This document shows positions 26,649 through 33,950 of a stretch of DNA of 64,000 nucleotides, one piece after another. This DNA is from QAMX01 sp964448855 (GTDB lineage Bacteria > Bacillota > Clostridia > Oscillospirales > QAMX01): NCBI GenBank assembly GCA_964448855.1, contig CAYUXI010000006.1:34655-98654 (forward strand), read 5' to 3'. The position numbers and the translations under genes were made by a program. Every line of letters starts with the position of its first letter. Position 1 is the first letter of the stretch. Below the pieces are notes generated by a model that was not told where the DNA came from, ran no database searches, and saw only the letters and a list, made by a program, of their open reading frames with translations.

Positions 26649-27389
26649 CTAAAATTTTGGGCGAATCGGGAAACCCTCCAGCCGTCTGGCGATTTCCTTA
26701 AAATCGGCGGTTGCTTTTTCGCCTGTCAGCATGAGCGGTTCGCATCGATTGAAGGCCGCTGTGATGGCCGGGTTTTCAAAGACAATCCCGGCCAGCGGGA
26801 GGCCGATCCAGTCCATCGCCTCATCGATGTTGTGCGCGTGCTTTTTGCGAATCATGCGGCGAACCACGCGGTTCAGCACCAGGCGTGCATCCTCGACGCC
26901 GGCCGCCCGCAGCTTTTCGGCGGCCGTCGCAGAGTCCGACATACAGGGGGTATCCGGTGTGGAAACGACCAGCGCATGGTTGGCATAGCGAACCGTCAGA
27001 TCGAAGCCGCGCCCGATACCGGCTGGGGCATCGATGAAGCAATATTGAAAGCGTTTGGACAGCTCATCCATGACGGCATCCAGATGAATGCCGGCGAAGA
27101 GGTCGGCATAGTCCGCCGGTGCGGCCAGGACGGACAAATTGGGCAGTCCCGCACGGGGCAGCAGCGCGGTATCCAGTTCAGCGCGTCCGGCCGCCACATC
27201 GCCGAGGTTGAAGATGGCCTGATCCTGCAGGCCGAGCGCCAGGTCGAGATTGTGCAGGCCGATATCCATGTCAATCGCGCACACGCGTCTGCCCAGCTGC
27301 GACAGTGCGGAGGCCACCGCCGCGCAGACGGTGGTTTTGCCCGTGCCGCCCTTTCCGGAAACAACGGCATAGAAGTTTGAGCGACTCAT
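26649..27389 (-). CDS. minD: Septum site-determining ATPase MinD
   Basis: This 246-aa protein has the deviant Walker A VSGKGGTGKTTVCAAVA and AIDMDIGLHNLDLALGL, both typical of MinD, plus FIDAPAGIGRGF (switch II) and VSTPDTPCMSD. The C-terminus lacks an obvious basic amphipathic membrane-targeting helix. It is the last gene of the zapA-maf-mreCD-mrdA unit. No minC or minE is adjacent. Confidence 0.85.
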   Translation of the reverse strand: MSRSNFYAVVSGKGGTGKTTVCAAVASALSQLGRRVCAIDMDIGLHNLDLALGLQDQAIFNLGDVAAGRAELDTALLPRAGLPNLSVLAAPADYADLFAGIHLDAVMDELSKRFQYCFIDAPAGIGRGFDLTVRYANHALVVSTPDTPCMSDSATAAEKLRAAGVEDARLVLNRVVRRMIRKKHAHNIDEAMDWIGLPLAGIVFENPAITAAFNRCEPLMLTGEKATADFKEIARRLEGFPIRPKF

Positions 27390-27410
27390 CGTTTCTCCCC
27401 TACCCTTCTT

Positions 27411-29447
27411 TCAGCGTTCATACTGCGCGCTGAGTTCGAAATATGCATCAAAGATGCTGCGCGCAATCGGTGCAATCCGGTTGCCGGAGCCGCCGTGCTC
27501 GACAATGACGACCACGGCAATCTCCGGATCGTCAAACGGTGCAAACGCGGCAAACACGCTGTTGGCCGTGCCGGACGAGACCTGTGCAGAGCCGGTTTTG
27601 CCGCCGACGTGGATGCTGTAGTTTTTGAATGAGCTGGCTGCGGTTCCGTTTTCCGTCACCTCGGACATTCCTTCCATGACCGTCTGGTAGGTCTGCTCCG
27701 ACAGCTCGACGCGGCCTGCAATCACAGACTGCGTCGCCGAGAGGACGGAGGAATAATCGTTGCTGCAGACATACTTCAGCAGATGCGTTTCATAGCGCGT
27801 TCCGCCATTGGCCAGCGTCGCGATGTAGTTGGCCATTTGCAGTGGCGTGAACAGGTTGGAGGACTGTCCGATGGCGGCGGCCAGCGTGTCGCCGCTGACC
27901 CATGCGCTGCCCTCCAGCTTCTGCTTCACCTCCGGTGAAGCCACATAGCCGCGGGATTCTCCGCTCAGTTCGATGCCCGTATACTGGCCGAAGCCGAAGC
28001 CGCGGGCATAATCCGCCAGCTGTTCGATGCCGATCTGGCGGCCAACGTCGAAGAAAAAGATGTTGCAGGAATCGCGCAGCGCCGTCACGACGGTTTCATC
28101 GCCGTGCGTCATGCGGGAGGCGCTGTAGAGCCAGCAGGTTGGCTGGTAGTCATCATAAAACCGGTAGATGCCGGTGTCGGCGATGACGGTTTCCGGCGTG
28201 ATAATCCCCTGCTCCAGCCCGGCCACAGCCGTCACCATCTTGAAGATGGAGCCCGGGGAATAGATACCGCTGACCGCGCGGTTGAGCATCGGCGTCAGCG
28301 GGTCGCTGTTCAGCTCCGAAAACAGCTCATTGAAGCGCGACAGGTCATAGGTCGGATAGGAGGCCAGCGCCAGAACATCCCCCGTTCGGACGTCTACAAC
28401 GGCGGCTGCACCGCCCGCGACGTCCTGCGCCTTGGTGGGGTCTTCGACGCCCTCGGCAACCATCAGTTCGATCTGCTCGGCCAATGCACGTTCGACAGCG
28501 CCCTGCAGGCGGATATCGATCGTGAGCATTACGTTGTTGCCGGCCTGTGCCGGCTGTTCATCGACAAGATCGACGACATGGCCATCCGATGCCAGGCGGA
28601 GCTTTTCATATCCATCCTGTCCGTGCAGCTCCGATTCAAAGGCCTTTTCCACACCGTCCCGACCGATTCGGTCGTTCAGCTGATAGCCTTCCGCAGACAG
28701 TGCCTCATATTCCGATCGGCTGATGGGGCCGAGGTAGCCGAGGAGGTGGGCCGCGTAGGGCGTCTGGTATTCACGCTTCGCCACACTGGTGATCTGGACA
28801 CCGGGCAGGTTATCCGCCTGTTCCCGGATACAAATGCCAAGCTCCGTGGAGATATCCGTCAGGAAGACGAACGGTTCCAGATTGGAAAAGCGACCAGTCT
28901 CCATATCGTATCGGATGCCGACGAGTGCGCGTTGTGTTTCCAGCGGGAGCTCCGCATCGATTCCGTATCGCTCGCACAGGTTGGCCATCACCTCCGCAGC
29001 GGACAGCGTCTCCGCCCATTCACGAGCCGCCAGGAAGCGGCTCCAACGCTGCTGATCGTCTTCGCTGATTTCCGGCCGGAAGGCACTGCCGTCAGCCTGA
29101 AGGGGCAGATGATCTGCATAGACGCGATCGTGCGCACTGCAGAGGGCCATCAGTTCGGTCAGCACTTCATTTTGAGCCGACTTATCCCAGAGACGGTAGG
29201 CAAATTCCACCTGCCAAGTGATCTGATTCGCCACCAGCTTTCGGCCATAGCGATCGAGGATTTCGCCGCGCACGGCCGGAATGGTGCGGGTGTACAGGGT
29301 GGTGTTGCCGACTTTGGTCGAGGAATCGGTCTCCGCTGCCGCTGTCAATTGCAGACGCAGCAGCCGAACCGCCATGGTGATGGTCAATGCAATCGCCATC
29401 AGGCCGACAAGGCAGACGCGCCACAGCGTATGATTGGTACGGTTCAT
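27411..29447 (-). CDS. mrdA: Penicillin-binding protein 2 (class B transpeptidase, elongasome)
   Basis: This 678-aa protein has one N-terminal transmembrane helix, a PBP dimerisation domain with TIPAVRGEILDRYGRKL, and a transpeptidase domain. Catalytic motifs are SIFK (Ser400, Lys403), SCN (about 456) and KTG in HVGGKTGSAQ. It cross-links peptidoglycan during cell elongation. Its position after mreCD supports the MrdA/PBP2 rather than the FtsI assignment. Confidence 0.92.
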   Translation of the reverse strand: MNRTNHTLWRVCLVGLMAIALTITMAVRLLRLQLTAAAETDSSTKVGNTTLYTRTIPAVRGEILDRYGRKLVANQITWQVEFAYRLWDKSAQNEVLTELMALCSAHDRVYADHLPLQADGSAFRPEISEDDQQRWSRFLAAREWAETLSAAEVMANLCERYGIDAELPLETQRALVGIRYDMETGRFSNLEPFVFLTDISTELGICIREQADNLPGVQITSVAKREYQTPYAAHLLGYLGPISRSEYEALSAEGYQLNDRIGRDGVEKAFESELHGQDGYEKLRLASDGHVVDLVDEQPAQAGNNVMLTIDIRLQGAVERALAEQIELMVAEGVEDPTKAQDVAGGAAAVVDVRTGDVLALASYPTYDLSRFNELFSELNSDPLTPMLNRAVSGIYSPGSIFKMVTAVAGLEQGIITPETVIADTGIYRFYDDYQPTCWLYSASRMTHGDETVVTALRDSCNIFFFDVGRQIGIEQLADYARGFGFGQYTGIELSGESRGYVASPEVKQKLEGSAWVSGDTLAAAIGQSSNLFTPLQMANYIATLANGGTRYETHLLKYVCSNDYSSVLSATQSVIAGRVELSEQTYQTVMEGMSEVTENGTAASSFKNYSIHVGGKTGSAQVSSGTANSVFAAFAPFDDPEIAVVVIVEHGGSGNRIAPIARSIFDAYFELSAQYER

Positions 29448-29484
29448 TTTGAATCCTCCTGGTCAGGTCATCGGGGTTCCAGCT

Positions 29485-30012
29485 TCAGCGGAAGAGGGAC
29501 GTATCCCGTTGACAGACCCGATGCAATGCCGCCAGCGGTGCAATGATCAGCGGCGACAGCAGTGCGGAAATGAGCAGCTGCGGCAGCAGCACCGTCACAA
29601 CGGCTGACAAGTCCGCTCTGGAAAACAGATAAAACACGACAAAAAAGCGGAAAAACTCGCTGATTAGCTGCATCAGTGCACCCCAGAGCACCGCCGTTGT
29701 CCAGCGCGGGCGAAACAGGTGCGGGGAAATGGCCGCGATCAGCGCCGACATTCCCGTCATGGAGACGGTATACCACCAGAGACTTTTTGCGCCGAGGCCG
29801 TCCATCAGCAGGCCGACAAAGAAGCCCGACCAGACCGCCGCCATCGGCCCTTCATACACGGCGGCAGCCGCCGCGACAAACGGGAGCAGCTCGGGTGTTG
29901 CGCCCAGAATGCGCCAGTTGGAGAGGACAGACGTCTCCAGCGCCGCCGTCAAAACGGTCAGGAGCAGGTAGGCCAGCGTTTTCAGGATTCGATCCTTTCG
30001 AAAGATTTGCAT
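29485..30012 (-). CDS. mreD: Rod shape-determining protein MreD
   Basis: This 175-aa, very hydrophobic protein has about five transmembrane helices, with GFFVGLLMDGLGAKSLWWYT matching the MreD core. It sits between mreC (15 bp upstream) and mrdA. It belongs to the elongasome. Confidence 0.88.
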   Translation of the reverse strand: MQIFRKDRILKTLAYLLLTVLTAALETSVLSNWRILGATPELLPFVAAAAAVYEGPMAAVWSGFFVGLLMDGLGAKSLWWYTVSMTGMSALIAAISPHLFRPRWTTAVLWGALMQLISEFFRFFVVFYLFSRADLSAVVTVLLPQLLISALLSPLIIAPLAALHRVCQRDTSLFR

Positions 30013-30027
30013 CGTTCACACCGCCTG

Positions 30028-30858
30028 TCATTCAAAGGACAATACGACGAAAACCTGCTTCAGCTCATCCAGCCGTGCAGCCGGTGCCACCTCCGCATAC
30101 AGGCTCATGCCGTCCGCTTCCGTGCCGACGGACACGACCTCGCCGATGATCAGCTCCGGCGGGAACAGCGAGCCGATGCCGGAGGTGACGATCTGGTCAC
30201 CGACCTTGACGGCGCTGTTCAGTGGGAGCATTTCCAACCGCAGACGGCCATTCTTCATCAGGCGAAAGCTGCCGTTGGCCGATGCGAGCAGGCCGCTGTC
30301 CGCAATCTGGGCACCGGCGCTGAAGTTGGAGTCCACGATAGTTCGGACTTCCGCGGTTGAAGCATCGGTCTGAATGACCACACCGGCCAGGCCATCCTGC
30401 GTCATCACGGCGCAGCCGACCTGAACACCGTCCCGCGTGCCCCGGTCGATGGTAAAGGACGAGGACCACGCCGTATCGTTCCACGCAATGACGGAGGCGG
30501 TATCGATGGAGAGGTTGACGTGTTCTTCGCGGATATTCAGCAGCTCACGCAGCTGTTCATTTTCCTCCTGATAGCGCGAAGCGTCGTTGATCAGCTGTTT
30601 GAGCGCGCGGATTTCATCGCGCAACGCTTCATTTTCCTTCTGCAGCGCTTCATACTGTGTCTGGGCATCCCAGAAGGATGTGATACCGTTTTTGACGGCG
30701 GTGAAGCCCTTTTGGAACGGTGCAACGATCGTATTGGCGATGCGGTATGGCAGAGAGGTGCCTTTGGAAAAGATCGACAGTGCAGCCGACGTCAGCAGCA
30801 CCACGAGGATCAGTAAAATCGCAACCAACATCGCTTTTTTTCGAAAAACGTGCCGCAT
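30028..30858 (-). CDS. mreC: Rod shape-determining protein MreC
   Basis: This 276-aa protein has an N-terminal transmembrane helix (AMLVAILLILVVLLTSAA), a coiled coil (YEALQKENEALRDEIRALKQ onward) and the beta-rich MreC domain with DGVQVGCAVMTQDGLAGVV. ATG 30858 lies 8 nt from GGGAGG; the in-frame GTG at 30867 is adjacent to it. MreC bridges MreB filaments and PBP2 outside the membrane. Confidence 0.93.
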   Translation of the reverse strand: MRHVFRKKAMLVAILLILVVLLTSAALSIFSKGTSLPYRIANTIVAPFQKGFTAVKNGITSFWDAQTQYEALQKENEALRDEIRALKQLINDASRYQEENEQLRELLNIREEHVNLSIDTASVIAWNDTAWSSSFTIDRGTRDGVQVGCAVMTQDGLAGVVIQTDASTAEVRTIVDSNFSAGAQIADSGLLASANGSFRLMKNGRLRLEMLPLNSAVKVGDQIVTSGIGSLFPPELIIGEVVSVGTEADGMSLYAEVAPAARLDELKQVFVVLSFE

Positions 30859-30873
30859 CGACCACACCTCCCA

Positions 30874-31464
30874 TCAGCAATCGGTTGTTTGCAGCAGCTC
30901 CACGCCGAACGTGCGGAGCATCTGTGTCAGTTGACAAAGTGGCAGACCCACCACGTTATAATAATCTCCGTTGATTTTCTCAACAAGAACGGCACCCAGC
31001 CCCTGAATCCCGTAGGCACCGGCCTTATCCATCGGTTCGCCCGACTGGATATAGGCTTGAATTTCCGCATCGGTCAGGGCTCGGAACGTCACTTCTGTGC
31101 ATTCGGTCGTTGTGATCGCTTCTGCAGCGCGGCAAACCGTCAGGCCGGAATAGACGCGATGCGTTCGGCCGGACAGGGTGCGGAGCATGGTGTCGGCCTC
31201 GTCGGTGCCGTTCGGTTTGCCGAAAATTCGGCCATCGCAGGCGACGACGGTGTCGCAGGCAATGACGATCGCCTCCGGCGGCTGTTGGCGGCTGACTTCC
31301 AGCGCCTTGCGGCGGGAAATCTGTGCGACGGCCTCGGCGGGTGTCAGTTCATCCGCCACCGATTCATCGATGTTGGCCGGGCAGACGGTGAATTTCAGGC
31401 CGATCTGCTGCATCAGTTCAACGCGCCGTGGCGATTTAGAGGCCAAGATGAGCGGCTGTTTCAT
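30874..31464 (-). CDS. maf: Maf family nucleoside triphosphate pyrophosphatase
   Basis: This 196-aa protein starts MKQPLILASKSPRRVELMQQIG, with the SxSPRR motif, VIACDTVVACDGRIFGKP, LSGRTHRVYSG and KAGAYGIQGLGAVLVEKI. It hydrolyses modified or canonical NTPs. It overlaps the zapA end by 4 bp. maf next to mreCD is a widely conserved arrangement. Confidence 0.94.
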   Translation of the reverse strand: MKQPLILASKSPRRVELMQQIGLKFTVCPANIDESVADELTPAEAVAQISRRKALEVSRQQPPEAIVIACDTVVACDGRIFGKPNGTDEADTMLRTLSGRTHRVYSGLTVCRAAEAITTTECTEVTFRALTDAEIQAYIQSGEPMDKAGAYGIQGLGAVLVEKINGDYYNVVGLPLCQLTQMLRTFGVELLQTTDC

Positions 31465-31796
31465 GCTTGTCCGCCTGCGCTTTCCTCTGCACCGGCCTGT
31501 CGCGTCTGATCATAACAGAGCTGACGTTTCAATGCGGCCAGCTCGCTTCGGAGACGGACAGTCTCCTCCTGATAGGAGCGGATTTGCATTTCCGTTTCCT
31601 TATGTTTTTCGATCGTCTGGAACAGTTCCTCCGTGACGGCCAGGCCACCCAGCGCCAGCGCCGTCATTTGTGGAGTCCCGTCATCCGGGCATCGTGCGTT
31701 CAGATATTCAGCGAGCTTTTGGACATATTCCGGGGACTCGTCCGCCAGCAGCGAAAAGGATGTTCCGCCAATTCGAAGGTTGACACGGTTTGCCAT
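31461..31796 (-). CDS. zapA: Cell division protein ZapA
   Basis: This 111-aa protein starts MANRVNLRIGGTSFSLLADESPEYVQKLAEYLN, the ZapA N-terminal fold, followed by a long coiled coil (residues about 60-100). ZapA bundles FtsZ filaments. It is the first gene of the shape/division operon and overlaps maf by 4 bp. Confidence 0.88.
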   Translation of the reverse strand: MANRVNLRIGGTSFSLLADESPEYVQKLAEYLNARCPDDGTPQMTALALGGLAVTEELFQTIEKHKETEMQIRSYQEETVRLRSELAALKRQLCYDQTRQAGAEESAGGQA

Positions 31797-31845
31797 CCAT
31801 TCATCATTCCTTTCCCATCTGGGGTCATATTTCAGGGTATTCTTT

Positions 31846-31875
31846 ATTATATCATAAAGAATGTGGCTGCGTCAA
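31846..31875 (-). promoter_or_regulatory. Promoter of the zapA-maf-mre-mrdA-minD operon
   Basis: Minus strand TTGACG, 18 bp, TATAAT with the -10 about 50 bp before zapA. Confidence 0.7.
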
Positions 31876-31898
31876 TTCGAATCGATGAAATCCGCCCA

Positions 31899-31933
31899 TC
31901 AAAAACGCCCTGCCGGGTGGCAGGGCGTTTTTT
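31899..31933 (-). terminator. Terminator of the large sugar-transport operon
   Basis: Stem AAAACGCCCTGCC / GGCAGGGCGTTTT with a GGGT loop and T-run, about 32 bp after the last permease gene. Confidence 0.9.
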
Positions 31934-31964
31934 GAATGCACAAGGGCATATTTGCGATGGGAAA

Positions 31965-32930
31965 TCAGCCGGTCAAACCGGAACGTTCGATTCCTTCGAC
32001 GAAGTAGCGCTGTGTGACGATGAACAGCAAAATCAACGGAATCAGGATGATCAGGATGGCCGTCTGCTGCAGGTTGAACTGCATGATCTCATTGTCATGG
32101 CTGATTGCGTTAACGCTCGTTGCCAGCAGACGTTTATTGATCAGGAACGTGCCGGTATAGAACGTATCGGTCCATTGCCACGAGAAGGAGAACAGGAAGA
32201 TGGTCAGCATCGTCGGCAGTGCGGACGGAACCATGATCTTGACAAATGCCTTGAAGGTTCTTGCACCGTCGATGTAGGCGGCTTCTTCCAGTGCGGTCGG
32301 AACACCGCGGAAGTACTGACGCATGAGGTAGATGTAGAGGCCGTTTTTCCAGCCCATACCGGTTGCCGAAAGCAGGATCTGACACCAGTAGGTATCGAGC
32401 AGCTTCAGGGAATGACCCGTAATCGCTTCGAAGATACCAAGGATATCGAAGTAACGGAAACGCAGGTACAGCGGAATCAGGATCGTCTGCGGCGGAACAA
32501 CCAATGTCAGGATGACGCAGCCGAAGAGGATCTTGGAGCCCTTGAACTTGAATCTCGCGAAGCCGTAGCCGACGACCAGTGCGACGAGCATCTGAGCCAG
32601 ACCGACATAGAGTGCCATCAGGAAGGACGGCAGACCGACTTTCGTGAAGTTCAGCTTATCAAAAGCCTGCTTGATGACCTGGAAGGTTGGATTTCGCGGG
32701 AAATACACAACCGAGGAGTCATAGAATTCGCTGGCCGGTTTGAATGCGTTACTCAGACGGCGGAGCAGCGGGTAAACGATGACGAATGCAATCCCGATGG
32801 TCAGAACGTAGGCGAAGATGTTGCCGACCGCGGTAGCAAGGAACCGCCACGACAGGTACTTGGCACGAAACCGTTCAAACCACGTTGTCTTACGATAGGT
32901 AGTCGTATGATTCTTGACAATCTTTTCCAT
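31965..32930 (-). CDS. Carbohydrate ABC transporter permease (CUT1, UgpE/MalG type), second pair
   Basis: This 321-aa protein has six predicted transmembrane helices and the permease EAA loop LEEAAYIDGARTFKAFVKI. It has a long N-terminal cytoplasmic tail. It is the last gene of the operon, 12 bp after its UgpA-type partner. It needs an ATPase supplied in trans, since none is encoded here. Confidence 0.88.
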   Translation of the reverse strand: MEKIVKNHTTTYRKTTWFERFRAKYLSWRFLATAVGNIFAYVLTIGIAFVIVYPLLRRLSNAFKPASEFYDSSVVYFPRNPTFQVIKQAFDKLNFTKVGLPSFLMALYVGLAQMLVALVVGYGFARFKFKGSKILFGCVILTLVVPPQTILIPLYLRFRYFDILGIFEAITGHSLKLLDTYWCQILLSATGMGWKNGLYIYLMRQYFRGVPTALEEAAYIDGARTFKAFVKIMVPSALPTMLTIFLFSFSWQWTDTFYTGTFLINKRLLATSVNAISHDNEIMQFNLQQTAILIILIPLILLFIVTQRYFVEGIERSGLTG

Positions 32931-32942
32931 TCACACACACTC

Positions 32943-33950
32943 CTATTCGTTATAGAATACGAACTTCGAGATGATCAGGGAGACCAGACCAATCAGGATG
33001 ATCGTACACAGGAAGTAGACAAACGACATTGCGGAACCCAGACCGTAGTCTGCGTTGGAGAAGGAGATCTTCTGGATATACGGCAATACCGTGTATCGTT
33101 CATTCGTAAACGAGTCAACGATGGTATAGATCGTATTGACCAGAATCTGCGGGCTGATCATCGGCAGGGTGATCTTCCAGAACATTTCCCAGCTGGTCAG
33201 ACCCTCAACGCTTGCGGCCTCAAAGATGGAGGACGGGACGCCCTGCAATGCAGAGAGGAAGACGAGAATCTGAACACCGGAGGACTGAATGATCCATTCC
33301 AGACGGCTGATGGAGGCAAAGATGAAGTTCATCAGGGTGCTTCCGAGCCCGAGGGATGCGATAATCCCGGATATGTTGGTTGCCATACCGATGATACTGG
33401 TTGCACCGGATGACATCCCCTCATTGCCGATGGTTGGGTCGGCAAAGACCTGGGAGGCGGCCTCCGAAAGTTCGGTCGAGCCGCTTGCAATCCCGGCTGT
33501 GGATGCAACACCGGTGTAAATGATAACCGGCAGGAAGAAGATGATGCGGAAGAGGGTTCTGCCCGGGAATTTCTTCCGGTTCAGAAGGAGTGCCATAAAG
33601 AACGAGAAGATCAGGATAACCGGCAGGTTGATGACGATATCGCGGAGGGATTCGACCAGCTTGACGCGGAAATCCGTATCCGAGAAGAACGCTTCATAGT
33701 AGTGACGGAAGCCCCGCCCTACCAGATAGTATCCGGTACCGTCGGACAAAATCTTGATGTCGCTCCGGCTGAAGACGAACGTCTGAATAATGGACGGTAA
33801 GAAGATCAGAAGGAAACCGATGACAAACGGAAGGATAAAGACATATCCTGCGAGGTTTTTCTTTTCCATCAGATCCATCCGAAGGAGTTTCATGATAAAC
33901 TTCTGCAATTTCTTGAAGAAGCCTTCCTTTTTCGGGACATATTCTGCCAT
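32943..33950 (-). CDS. Sugar ABC transporter permease (CUT1, UgpA/MalF type), second pair
   Basis: This 335-aa protein has six predicted helices and the EAA loop IFEAASVEGLTSWEMFWKI. An extended periplasmic stretch of about 50 residues (SGSTELSEAASQVFADP region) sits between helices. Its start codon shares a base with the DUF5696 stop, suggesting coupled translation. Confidence 0.87.
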   Translation of the reverse strand: MAEYVPKKEGFFKKLQKFIMKLLRMDLMEKKNLAGYVFILPFVIGFLLIFLPSIIQTFVFSRSDIKILSDGTGYYLVGRGFRHYYEAFFSDTDFRVKLVESLRDIVINLPVILIFSFFMALLLNRKKFPGRTLFRIIFFLPVIIYTGVASTAGIASGSTELSEAASQVFADPTIGNEGMSSGATSIIGMATNISGIIASLGLGSTLMNFIFASISRLEWIIQSSGVQILVFLSALQGVPSSIFEAASVEGLTSWEMFWKITLPMISPQILVNTIYTIVDSFTNERYTVLPYIQKISFSNADYGLGSAMSFVYFLCTIILIGLVSLIISKFVFYNE

